Source: Streptomyces sioyaensis
GTDB lineage: Bacteria > Actinomycetota > Actinomycetes > Streptomycetales > Streptomycetaceae
Direction: 5' to 3'
Assembly (NCBI RefSeq): GCF_004122735.1
Contig: NZ_SDIF01000024.1
Span: 23,386 to 87,385, forward strand
DNA: 64,000 bases
Under the pieces are notes generated by a model, which saw nothing but the letters and a program-made list of their open reading frames with translations, searched no databases and was not told where the DNA came from. Of the stretch, positions 1 through 7,611 are shown in pieces (within the stretch, counting starts at the first letter, position 1; every line of letters starts with the position of its first letter). The translations under genes and the position numbers were made by a program.

Positions 1-510
1 CAGGGCGTCCCCCGGGTCGACTCCGCAGAGCCGGGCCGCGGTGACGTACACGTCGGGGTGCGGTTTGGGCCTGATGGCGGCGTCGGGCACCACGATGTGG
101 CGGAAGCACTCCCGGAGTCCGGCCAGGCCCAGGCAGGACTCGACGACTTCCAGTGGGCAGTTGCTGGCCACCGCCAGCGGGGCGAACTGCACGGCCGAAT
201 GCACCAGTTCCGGCGCGCCGGGCATGGTGGTGGGGTTGGCGGCCACGAGCTCGCGGAAGCGGTCGAGCAGGGTGTCCGTCATGTCCTTGGTCAGGTCGGG
301 GCGGTCGGCCGCCTCGGCCATCAGGCGCCCGCATTCGGTGTAGTGCAGTCCCCGGGCCTGTTCGGAGAATTCGGCCGAGGGGGTGCAGCCGTATTCGCGC
401 AGCACCATGTCGCGGGCGTCCACCCAGTGGCGTTCGGTGTCCATCAGGGTGCCGTCGCAGTCGAAGACCACGGCGGCGGGTGTCCAGGAGAAAAAGCGAT
501 GTGCGGTCAT
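1..510 (-). CDS. HAD-family phosphatase, C-terminus beyond window
   Basis: The visible 170 residues carry HAD motif I (DCDGTL, near residue 18), a cap domain, motif II (SNC) and the motif III lysine (RPKPHP), typical of beta-phosphoglucomutase-like phosphatases that remove phosphate from small metabolites in the cytoplasm. The ATG at 510 is followed directly by the first HAD beta-strand. It runs in the same direction as the AfsA homologue upstream (229 bp gap). A phosphatase beside afsA fits dephosphorylation of a butenolide or butyrolactone phosphate, as proposed for other Streptomyces signalling loci. The family call is firm, the substrate is inferred. The 3' end is missing only because the window starts here. 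Confidence 0.85.
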   Translation of the reverse strand, partial: MTAHRFFSWTPAAVVFDCDGTLMDTERHWVDARDMVLREYGCTPSAEFSEQARGLHYTECGRLMAEAADRPDLTKDMTDTLLDRFRELVAANPTTMPGAPELVHSAVQFAPLAVASNCPLEVVESCLGLAGLRECFRHIVVPDAAIRPKPHPDVYVTAARLCGVDPGDAL

Positions 511-667
511 CCGGGTTTCCGTTCCGACAGGCCCGGAGCGGCGAATGACCGGTCGCGTTGCGGGGCGAGGCAGCGTCGGATGACGGCCGCCGGGCACCGG
601 GCTGGGGGTTTCCGGCAGAGGGCAGCCACCGCGAAAGGGGGAACCTGGTGCGCTCTGCAGCGGAAAA

Positions 668-679
668 TAACGATCGTTA
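668..679. promoter_or_regulatory. 12-bp perfect palindrome upstream of HAD gene
   Basis: TAACGATCGTTA is a perfect palindrome in an AT-richer stretch 158 bp before the HAD start, followed by a CGTTA direct repeat. A TetR-type operator, possibly for the receptor encoded at 1765, is plausible but not shown. Confidence 0.35.
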
Positions 680-738
680 CGTTACGGACGGCAACTCGGC
701 GTGGTCAATAGGCTCCTAATTGTCCATATTGTATGGTC

Positions 739-1659
739 CTATGAGTAACTCAGGGTTCCGTAGGCCGTCCGTGTGTCGTCCTGGGTGACACGGAAGACGC
801 AGGTCGAGTCGTACTGCGTGCACAGCACCCGTGCGGGCGGGGCGAGTTCGGTGAACCGGACGGCCTTCAGGCGGCCGGCGCGCGGCCGGCCCAGGGCGCC
901 CCCGCTGCCGTACGCGGCGGCCTGCCGCGCGGCCTCCAGGAGTGCCATGCCCGGCACATGGTCGGTCGGGTGGTCGAAGAGGAACGGGTGCAGCGGGTCG
1001 GCCGGCGAGAGGAGCAGCCCGCTCCCGGCGACGGCAAGGACCGCGTCCTGCGGGTGGTTCACCGACAGCTCCGCCGCCGGCGGGCGGTATGCCGCCTCCG
1101 GGGCGGCGGCCACCATGCCCACGCGGGCCGACCTGCCGCGCAGCGCGCGGTACTGCGCGTCGCTGAGGAACCGCACACCGCCGCCTCCCTGCCCGAAGGC
1201 CAGCCCGCAGACGGTGAAGGCGGCGTCCAGGCGCAGGCCGGAGACGCGGCGGCCCGGGCTGCGCCGCACCGCGCTCACCCACGCGCGGCAGGTGACCTCG
1301 GTCGCTCCGGCGCGGGCAGGTGGCTCGTTGCCGGGCGCGAGGCGGAAGTACAGGTCGGTGATGACCGCGTGGCACGCCGCGGGAACGGCGTAGAACCGCA
1401 GCGGGATGTAGAGACCGAGCTGACGCAGCGTCTCCACCAGGATCAGCGGGCTGTGCCGCGGTGATCCGTCGCGGGGGAACGTCGCATGGGCGCGCGGCCA
1501 CGACGCGGCCGCGGCGAAGACATGGGGGGTGTCCGTCCGCCGTACATCCGTAAGGAGGACCTCCGCCACGGAAGTCCGGTGCACCAGCTCCCGCTCGACG
1601 GTGCGGGACCAGCTGAGCGGCTCACTCTTTCCGGCGGTGCCAGCAGTTGAGGAACTCAT
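739..1659 (-). CDS. AfsA/ScbA-family gamma-butyrolactone biosynthesis protein
   Basis: 306 residues, the usual AfsA/ScbA/BarX length, with two tandem AfsA (hotdog-like) repeats. The first contains the HSPLILVETLRQ helix (about residues 69-80) and the second the DHVPGMALLEAARQ helix (about 232-245). This family condenses a beta-ketoacyl-ACP thioester with dihydroxyacetone phosphate, the committed step to A-factor-type signalling molecules. It is divergent from a TetR-type receptor gene, the classical synthase/receptor arrangement, so it is probably repressed by that receptor. The ATG at 1659 gives a normal N-terminus. Which butyrolactone or butenolide is made cannot be read from the sequence. 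Confidence 0.92.
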   Translation of the reverse strand: MSSSTAGTAGKSEPLSWSRTVERELVHRTSVAEVLLTDVRRTDTPHVFAAAASWPRAHATFPRDGSPRHSPLILVETLRQLGLYIPLRFYAVPAACHAVITDLYFRLAPGNEPPARAGATEVTCRAWVSAVRRSPGRRVSGLRLDAAFTVCGLAFGQGGGGVRFLSDAQYRALRGRSARVGMVAAAPEAAYRPPAAELSVNHPQDAVLAVAGSGLLLSPADPLHPFLFDHPTDHVPGMALLEAARQAAAYGSGGALGRPRAGRLKAVRFTELAPPARVLCTQYDSTCVFRVTQDDTRTAYGTLSYS

Positions 1660-1764
1660 ACGACCAGGGAATATCGAAATTCGAACATGCGCACCTGTTC
1701 ATTCCGGGTGGCGCAGCGCGATAGATTGCGGGCCGCCGGCACGAGAACGACATCTGAGGTGTAC
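1660..1764. promoter_or_regulatory. Divergent afsA/tetR promoter region with operator-like palindrome
   Basis: The 105-bp gap between the divergent synthase and receptor genes must hold both promoters. At 1683-1700 there is an 18-bp imperfect palindrome, GAACA-N8-TGTTC, with 7 of 9 positions paired. Receptors of this class bind 20-26 bp palindromes (ARE) in such gaps, so this is a candidate autoregulatory operator. The match to a formal ARE consensus is weak. Confidence 0.45.
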
Positions 1765-2418
1765 GTGCAGATCCGGGCGAAGACGACACGCAGGTTCCTT
1801 CTGGAGGCGGCGGCGGCCCTGTTCGACGAGCGAGGGTACGCCGGCACCAGCATCAGCGATATCAGCGCACATTCCGGCCGCACCAGCGGGGCGATCTATT
1901 TCCATTTCGCCAGCAAGGAGAAGCTCGCCCTCGCCATTGTCGAGGAGCATTTTGCCACCTGGCCGCAATTGATCACCCGGTACCGCAAGCCCGGTCTGCC
2001 CGCCCTGGAGAAACTCGTCGGACTCAGCTTCGACGTGGCCCGGGCGTTCCGTGACGACATCGTGGTACGCGCCGGATCCCGTCTCTGGGCCGAACGCAAG
2101 GCCATCGAAACCGAGCTTCCCGCCCCCTTCCTCGGCTGGATCGACCTGGTCACCCAGCTCCTCGAAGAGGCCGGCGACAACGGTGAACTCGCCGCCGGTG
2201 TGCCGCCCGCCGCCACCGCGCACAGCGTCGTCTGCGCCTTCTTCGGACTGCACACCGTCTCCGACGCCCTGGAGGGGCGCCGGCACATCGAGGCCCATCT
2301 GCACGACCTGTGGCTGCTGCTGCTCCGCGGCCTCCAGGCCGAACCGGACCCCGCGGGCCTGCTCGACCGGGTACGCCGGCGGGCCCGTACGGGCAGGCCG
2401 GCACCCGAACCGGCATAG
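1765..2418 (+). CDS. TetR-family gamma-butyrolactone receptor-like regulator
   Basis: 217 residues. The N-terminal TetR helix-turn-helix has the signature GAIYFHFASKEKLA near residues 36-49, characteristic of ArpA/ScbR-type butyrolactone receptors, followed by an alpha-helical ligand domain of usual size. The GTG at 1765 was chosen because GAGG lies about 6 bases before it; an upstream in-frame ATG at 1687 would add 26 residues unlike the family and would overlap the operator. The divergent afsA homologue supports a receptor role, with DNA released on ligand binding. It could instead be a pseudo-receptor that binds an antibiotic. The family call is strong. Confidence 0.87.
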   Translation: MQIRAKTTRRFLLEAAAALFDERGYAGTSISDISAHSGRTSGAIYFHFASKEKLALAIVEEHFATWPQLITRYRKPGLPALEKLVGLSFDVARAFRDDIVVRAGSRLWAERKAIETELPAPFLGWIDLVTQLLEEAGDNGELAAGVPPAATAHSVVCAFFGLHTVSDALEGRRHIEAHLHDLWLLLLRGLQAEPDPAGLLDRVRRRARTGRPAPEPA

Positions 2419-2435
2419 TTGCCACGCGCGGCACC

Positions 2436-2474
2436 CGGCCCGTGCGGTCGCCCCGCCGCGCACGGCACGGGCCG
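2436..2474 (+). terminator. Hairpin terminator after receptor gene
   Basis: A 10-bp perfect GC-rich stem (CGGCCCGTGC, arms 2436-2445 and 2465-2474) lies 18 bases after the receptor stop codon. There is no U tract, as is usual in Streptomyces. Confidence 0.55.
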
Positions 2475-2535
2475 CGTCCGGAACGACCGCCGCGCGCGGT
2501 CTCGCGCCACCAGGGTCCCCACGCCATGGCCGCGG

Positions 2536-2549
2536 TGCAATTTATTGCA
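2536..2549. promoter_or_regulatory. TGCAAT palindrome in AT-rich promoter region
   Basis: TGCAAT-TT-ATTGCA is a perfect inverted repeat at the start of an unusually AT-rich 60 bp, with another TTGCA at 2566-2570. It sits about 165 bp before the orphan gene at 2711 and looks like a protein-binding site. No regulator is assigned. Confidence 0.35.
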
Positions 2550-2710
2550 TGACATCAGCAGTTAGTTGCACCGCAGTGCGCTTATGTCTATCGTCTCGAT
2601 GCGGGGCCGTCGAAAGATGGCCATAGGGGGACGGCCAGTGACCGTCATAGCTTCTGCGGCCAAGCCGGATACGGCTGTTGCCGCATGCCGAACCACGACG
2701 GGAGACCCGC

Positions 2711-3658
2711 ATGGCGGCTGATCGCAGCAGTTCTCTCTCCGGCAGCCGCCGAGAGCGAATTCCCTTCCTCGTCGCCCAGGGAAAGCCGGCGGACGACACG
2801 GCATTGCGCACGCTGCTGCCCGCCGCCGCGCACAAAGGGGCAACGGGCGCTCAGGAAGCGCCGTTCGGGATAGGCGCCGCCTGGCAACTCGGCGAAAGCC
2901 TCTACACGCAGGTGCAGGACAATTCCACCGGGCGGCTGGCCGTATTCGCCACGCGCGGCTCCGGGCACATAGAGCGCGTCACCGGCTACACCTGGAACGT
3001 CGCCCCCGTCTGGCGGCTGCTCACCGGACCGGCTGCTCCGTGTGATCTGTGGTCCCAACTGCGCTACGAACACTTCCTGCGGCACTCTCCGGTGGCGGAT
3101 CACGTCCCGGAGTGTGCGGACCACTGCGGCGGTCGCCCGGAGGGCGGTGCGCCCTCCCCGGACGCCGCGGACGTTTCCCCGTGCGACGAGGCGCCCGCGC
3201 CGCCGTGGTCCCGGGCCGGCGATCCGCTCGAAGAGCTCTGGGAGGCGTCGTGTCCGAAGGGGTCGGCACCCCAACGGCTCCAGGAGGGCGCGGAGTTGCT
3301 GCGCCGGCGGGTGGCCCACCTGCTGGCCGACTGCCCGGTCCCGCCGCTGCACGAGCGTCCGCACGCCGAGCATCTCGACGCTGAACTCTCCCACCAACTC
3401 CTGCGGGCCTACGACGCCTTGAGGGGGGCGCTCGCGCTGCACTGCCCCCGGCAGAGCGGCTGGCTCGGCTCCTGGGCCTATGGCATCGCCGAGGAACTGA
3501 TCTGGCGCGGCCGTCTGGGAGCCGCGCGCAGCGCTGCCGAACGGACCGCACGGGAGTCGATGGCGGTGGAATCCGCCCTGTCGTCCCCGTGGCCGCTGCC
3601 GGCCCCGCACATCTGCCCCGGGCTGCTCACCGTGCACGACGAGGCCCCGGGTATCTGA
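2711..3658 (+). CDS. Hypothetical protein, mostly helical, C-terminal domain
   Basis: 315 residues, not recognised. The first 95 residues contain a Trp-rich segment (YTWNVAPVWRLL) and a DLWSQLRYEHFLRH helix. A proline/acidic linker (about 115-165) leads to a leucine- and arginine-rich helical domain (about 180-300). There is no signal peptide, membrane segment or obvious catalytic motif. The ATG at 2711 has GGGAGA 6-11 bases upstream; the in-frame ATG at 2678 lacks a ribosome-binding site. It precedes the XRE/ImmA/P450 operon in the same direction but is separated by 187 bp, so a functional link is only possible. Coding is supported by strong third-position GC bias. Confidence 0.7.
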   Translation: MAADRSSSLSGSRRERIPFLVAQGKPADDTALRTLLPAAAHKGATGAQEAPFGIGAAWQLGESLYTQVQDNSTGRLAVFATRGSGHIERVTGYTWNVAPVWRLLTGPAAPCDLWSQLRYEHFLRHSPVADHVPECADHCGGRPEGGAPSPDAADVSPCDEAPAPPWSRAGDPLEELWEASCPKGSAPQRLQEGAELLRRRVAHLLADCPVPPLHERPHAEHLDAELSHQLLRAYDALRGALALHCPRQSGWLGSWAYGIAEELIWRGRLGAARSAAERTARESMAVESALSSPWPLPAPHICPGLLTVHDEAPGI

Positions 3659-3845
3659 CCGGTCGCCCGATTCGGCCGGCGGACCGCTCCGTTCCGGCCG
3701 AACCGGACTCCGGCGGGCGGGATTCCCGCAGCCGAGGCCGGGCCTCTCGTCCCGCGTACGCAGGTCAACGGTGCCGCGTACCCTGCACCGGGGGGCACCG
3801 TGCCGCGTGCGACCCTTTAGTGCACACGCCACGGAGGGGACAAGG

Positions 3846-4346
3846 TTGGACCGCCACGAATTCGCCAGGGCGGCAGGCACGTCCGCCGGTCCGGACGGGG
3901 CCGCGCACGCCGCCAAGACCGCCATCGCCCGCAGGCTCCGGCACATCCGCCACCACCACCCCGAAGGCCCCTTCACCCTGGCCCGGCTGGCGGAACTCGC
4001 CGGGGTCTCGAAGCGCACCCTGGCCGCTGCCGAATCCGCGGACGGAACCAACCTGACCGTGGAGACCCTCGTCAAGGTGGCCCACAGTCTGGGCGTCTCC
4101 CGGGTGGCCTACTTCCTCGACGAGCAGGTCTTCGACGATGTCAACTCCGAGCTGGAGCTGCTCAGGAAGATGCGTACGCACCGCGTCGAGAGCGTGGCGC
4201 TGCGGCAGACGGGCCCTGCCGCCCCCGACTCCTCGCTGAGCGAACTGAGCCATCTCATCACCCGGTTGGTCAGCACCGCCGAGGCCGCCCGCGCGACCCT
4301 GGAGGACCTGCCGGGGCAGGGCCGCAATGACCGCTCGCCGCAGTGA
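3846..4346 (+). CDS. XRE-family transcriptional regulator
   Basis: 166 residues with an N-terminal Cro/C1-type helix-turn-helix (FTLARLAELAGVSKRTLAAAE, then TVETLVKVAHSLGV, about residues 42-85) and a short helical C-terminus. The TTG at 3846 is chosen because GGAGGGG ends 6 bases before it; upstream in-frame sequence is unlike coding. The stop overlaps the start of the ImmA/IrrE gene, so the two are translationally coupled. XRE repressors of this type are commonly the substrates of ImmA/IrrE proteases, suggesting that damage or a ligand triggers cleavage and derepression. First gene of a four-gene operon ending with a P450. Confidence 0.85.
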   Translation: MDRHEFARAAGTSAGPDGAAHAAKTAIARRLRHIRHHHPEGPFTLARLAELAGVSKRTLAAAESADGTNLTVETLVKVAHSLGVSRVAYFLDEQVFDDVNSELELLRKMRTHRVESVALRQTGPAAPDSSLSELSHLITRLVSTAEAARATLEDLPGQGRNDRSPQ

Positions 4347-4918
4347 TGGTGATGCGCTGGCGGCACAAAGACGCGGACCCGCAGGCGACGCGGCTGCGCG
4401 AACAGTGCGAACGACGGGTCGACGCCCTCGGGCTGCCCGCGCACACGAAGCTGTCCATCGACGACCTGTGCGCACACCTCAGCCGGAGCTCCGGACGGCC
4501 CATCCAGCTCCTGCCCTGTCCGCTGCCGCTGGGCAGCCCGGACGGCCTGTGGGTCTCCACCGCGAGCACGGAGTACGTCGTCTACGAGCAGCGGCTCGCG
4601 CCGGTGCACCAGCAGCAGGTCATCCTGCACGAGCTGGGCCACCTCATCTGCGACCACGAGGCGAGCCCGGTCCTCACCCCCGAGGCCTCCCGGCTCCTGC
4701 TGCCCTCGCTCGACCCGGCTCTGATCCGCCGGACGCTGGGGCGCGAACACGCCCGGTCCTGGGCGGAGACCGAAGCCGAGTACGTCGGCTCGCTGATCGG
4801 GCGCCGGATCGGCAGCTGGACCGCCGACCACGTCCGGCCCGTCCCACCCGCGATGCAAGAGCTGGTCTCCCGGCTCGGTGCGCTGGACAACCCCGCCTTC
4901 CGAGGAAGCAATGAATAG
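4346..4918 (+). CDS. ImmA/IrrE-family metallopeptidase
   Basis: 190 residues. The zinc-protease motif HELGHLICDHE (about residues 92-102) gives HExxH plus a downstream acidic residue. The surrounding fold matches the ImmA/IrrE (COG2856) family, which cleaves a partner XRE repressor. TGATG overlap with the XRE gene implies coupling; a GTG at 4343 is an alternative start. Its own 3' end overlaps the membrane-protein gene by 8 bp. The probable role is proteolytic inactivation of the regulator encoded just upstream, inferred from family and context. Confidence 0.85.
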   Translation: MVMRWRHKDADPQATRLREQCERRVDALGLPAHTKLSIDDLCAHLSRSSGRPIQLLPCPLPLGSPDGLWVSTASTEYVVYEQRLAPVHQQQVILHELGHLICDHEASPVLTPEASRLLLPSLDPALIRRTLGREHARSWAETEAEYVGSLIGRRIGSWTADHVRPVPPAMQELVSRLGALDNPAFRGSNE

Positions 4919-6101
4919 CGTTCTCTACCCCTTGTGTGCTGCCGTCGCCGGCCTGGCGCTGCTGTACAAACTGCGCGTACTGCGCACGGACCGCTCCGTG
5001 ACGCAGGTCGCGCTGCTCGCCAACTTCTTCTTCCTGTTCGTCACCTACACCGTCTCCACCCCCGCGGTCTGGGCGGCGACCAGCAGCGCCGTCGGCATCG
5101 TCAACTTCTCCGGGTTGCTGTCGCAGAGCTGCGTCATCCTGCTGACGGCGTGCCAGCAGATCGTGCTGCTCCACCTCAGCCATGAGGCCCCGGTCGCCTG
5201 GCGCAAGGCACGCCCCCGGCTGATCGGACTCGGGCTCGTACTCGTCGCCATGGTCGTGCTGTTCACCGTGGCCACCAGCCGCGGGGAGAAGCCCGACGAC
5301 TTCGCCATCGACAGCGCCCAGTACTACCCCGCCTACCTCGCCCTCTACCTGCTCGCCTATGCCGCGAACCAGGTCGACGTGGGCGTCCTCGGCTGGCGTT
5401 ACGCCAGGATCGCTCCGCAGCCCTGGATGCGTCGCGGGCTGTACCTCATCGCCGCGACGCTGCCGTTCGCCCTCGTCTACACCGGATGCCGGGCCGCGGA
5501 CATCGTGGCCGCCCAGTTCGGCGTCGGTGGGCAGGCCTGGGAGCCGGTGGCCCAGGTCGCCGTCACCATCGCGACCCTCAGCAAGACACTGGGCTGGATC
5601 CTCCCCGACTGGGGCCGCCATCTCACCGCGCTGTGGCAGCGGTTCACCGACTACCGCGCCTTCCGGGAGCTGGGCCCGCTGCACCGCGAGGTCACCGCCC
5701 AGATTCCCGAACCGGTGCTGCACCTCGAACCCGACACGGATCTGCGGACCCGGCTCTACCGCCGACTCGTCGAGATCCGCGACGCCCAATGGGCGCTCCG
5801 CGTCTGGATCCCGGCCGATGTGGCCGACGCCGCCGACGCGCGCGCCCGGGCGGCCGGCCTGGACGGCACCGACCTGGCCGCCACCGTCGAAGCCGCTCAG
5901 CTCAGGGCCGCGCTGGCGGCGCGGGCCGGGCAACGACGGCCCGCCGTCCACCCGCCCACGCCCCGCGTGGCGGAGCCCCAGGACCTCGCTGCCGAACTCG
6001 CCTTCCAGCGCAAACTGGCGCGAGCATTCACCACGTCCCCGATCGTCCGGGCCGCGGCCGCGCACCCCGCCGCCGGCCCGGCAACCCAGGAACGCACATG
6101 A
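4911..6101 (+). CDS. Polytopic membrane protein (MAB_1171c-like)
   Basis: 396 residues. About seven hydrophobic segments occupy residues 1-235, including FFFLFVTYTV near 43 and a long LGLVLVAMVVLFTVA segment near 108. A 160-residue charged cytoplasmic tail follows, with a helical region (RLYRRLVEIRDAQWALRVWI) and a disordered Pro/Ala end. The architecture resembles the MAB_1171c family of uncharacterised putative transporters or sensors that occur beside XRE and ImmA genes in actinobacteria. The ATG at 4911 lies inside the previous gene, preceded by GAGGAAG. Its stop shares the ATGA overlap with the P450 start. It may sense a signal at the membrane and control the protease; this is inference. 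Confidence 0.75.
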   Translation: MNSVLYPLCAAVAGLALLYKLRVLRTDRSVTQVALLANFFFLFVTYTVSTPAVWAATSSAVGIVNFSGLLSQSCVILLTACQQIVLLHLSHEAPVAWRKARPRLIGLGLVLVAMVVLFTVATSRGEKPDDFAIDSAQYYPAYLALYLLAYAANQVDVGVLGWRYARIAPQPWMRRGLYLIAATLPFALVYTGCRAADIVAAQFGVGGQAWEPVAQVAVTIATLSKTLGWILPDWGRHLTALWQRFTDYRAFRELGPLHREVTAQIPEPVLHLEPDTDLRTRLYRRLVEIRDAQWALRVWIPADVADAADARARAAGLDGTDLAATVEAAQLRAALAARAGQRRPAVHPPTPRVAEPQDLAAELAFQRKLARAFTTSPIVRAAAAHPAAGPATQERT

Positions 6102-7297
6102 CCCAGCAGACCCCGGCACCGCCCCTCGGCCGCCCCTTCGACCAGGACTTCTTCCAGGACCCCTACCCCACCTACGCCCGGCTGCGCAGCGCAGGGCCGG
6201 TGCACCGGATCGCGCTGCCCGACGGGTCCCCCGTCTGGCTGGTCACCCGGGAGCGCGACGTCCGGGCCGGGCTCACCGACACGCGGCTGTCGGTGAACAA
6301 GGCCCATTCCACCAACGGTTACCAGGGGTTCTCCCTGCCGCCCGCGCTGGACGCCAATCTCCTCAACATCGACCCGGACGATCACCTGCGGCTGCGCCGG
6401 CTGGTCTCGAAGGGCTTCACCCCACGGCACGTCGAGCAGCTCCGCGCGCGGGTTGCCGAGGTGGCAGGTCAATTCGCCGACCGGCTGGCCGAGGTGGGGC
6501 AGGCCGATCTGGTCACGACGTTCGCCCACCCGCTGCCGCTGGTCATCATCGGCGACCTGCTGGCCGTGCCCGAGGCGGACAGCCGGACGTTCTCCGGATG
6601 GGTCGCCGCCATGTTCGCCCCCGAGTACCCGGGGCACACCGCCGAAGCGATCGGACACATCCACCGCTACCTCCTGGACCTCATCTCCGCCCGCCGCGCA
6701 CACCCCGCGGACGACCTGCTGTCCTCCCTGATCGCCGCCCGGGACGACGGTGCCCGGCTCAGCGAGGACGAACTGGTCTCGCTGGCCTTCCTGATCCTCA
6801 TGGCGGGCAGCGAGAACACCCAGCACCTGATCAGCGGCGGACTGCTCACCCTGCTCCGCCATCCCGACCAGCTGACCACCCTGCGCGCCCGCCCCGAGCT
6901 GATGCCCGAGGCCGTCGAGGAGCTGTTCCGCTTCGCCCATCCCAACCAGATGGCGATCCGGCGCTTCCCCACCGAACCCGTCGAGATCGGCGGCGTACGG
7001 ATTCCGACGGGCGACACCGTGCTGCTCGCGCTCGCGTCCGCGCACCGGGACCCGTCCCGCTACCCCGAACCGGACCGCTTCGACATCCACCGGGCCGACA
7101 AGACGCATCTCGCGCTCGGCCACGGCGTCCACTACTGCCTGGGCGCCGCCCTGGCCCGGCTGGAAATCCGCACCGCCCTGAGCACCCTGCTCGACAGGTT
7201 CCCGGGGCTGCGGCTCGCCGTGCCGGACGAACAGCTGGAGTGGCGCGCGTCGTTCCGCTCGCACGCACTCAAGCAACTGCCCGTCGCCATCGGGTAA
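6098..7297 (+). CDS. Cytochrome P450
   Basis: 399 residues, normal for a soluble bacterial class I P450. The heme-binding motif LGHGVHYCLG places the cysteine ligand at residue 347; the K-helix ExxR is ELFR (near 277). The I-helix reads AGSENTQ, so the usual acid-threonine pair is displaced by an Asn, which may alter proton delivery. The ATGA overlap with the membrane-protein gene ties it to the XRE/ImmA operon. No ferredoxin or reductase is encoded nearby. P450s also take part in maturing some butenolide signals, and the afsA locus lies 4.4 kb away, but the substrate is unknown. Confidence 0.93.
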   Translation: MTQQTPAPPLGRPFDQDFFQDPYPTYARLRSAGPVHRIALPDGSPVWLVTRERDVRAGLTDTRLSVNKAHSTNGYQGFSLPPALDANLLNIDPDDHLRLRRLVSKGFTPRHVEQLRARVAEVAGQFADRLAEVGQADLVTTFAHPLPLVIIGDLLAVPEADSRTFSGWVAAMFAPEYPGHTAEAIGHIHRYLLDLISARRAHPADDLLSSLIAARDDGARLSEDELVSLAFLILMAGSENTQHLISGGLLTLLRHPDQLTTLRARPELMPEAVEELFRFAHPNQMAIRRFPTEPVEIGGVRIPTGDTVLLALASAHRDPSRYPEPDRFDIHRADKTHLALGHGVHYCLGAALARLEIRTALSTLLDRFPGLRLAVPDEQLEWRASFRSHALKQLPVAIG

Positions 7298-7611
7298 GCC
7301 GTCTCGCGGGGCAGTCGCGTGGGGAGGCGCGGCGGCCCCGGCGGTGGTGACCGGCGGTAGGGAGCCGTACGAGCCGGGCGTCGTGGCTCCACGCGCCCGG
7401 TGAGGTCGGTGCCCGCGGGCCGGCCGTGCGGCGGAGGGCGAGCCTTGACCAGCGAAAAAGGATGCGATTGCCTGGGGTCACGGGAAGTTGGTCCGGAACG
7501 GATCCGGATCGCGGTCCGCTCCCGGGGCGGTGGGGGAGGACCGCGGCTGCCGTGCGGGACCTCAGGTCCCCACACCACTGCCCACCCCCCCACAAAGGAT
7601 GCAGCCCGAGT
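7298..7611 (+). other. Intergenic region with hairpin before GH18 gene
   Basis: No gene seen. A perfect 6-bp stem, GGGACC-TCA-GGTCCC (7556-7570), lies about 40 bases before the next start and could be an operator or mRNA hairpin. TTGGTCCGGAAC (7489-7500) loosely resembles half of a DasR-type site, a weak match. Confidence 0.4.
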
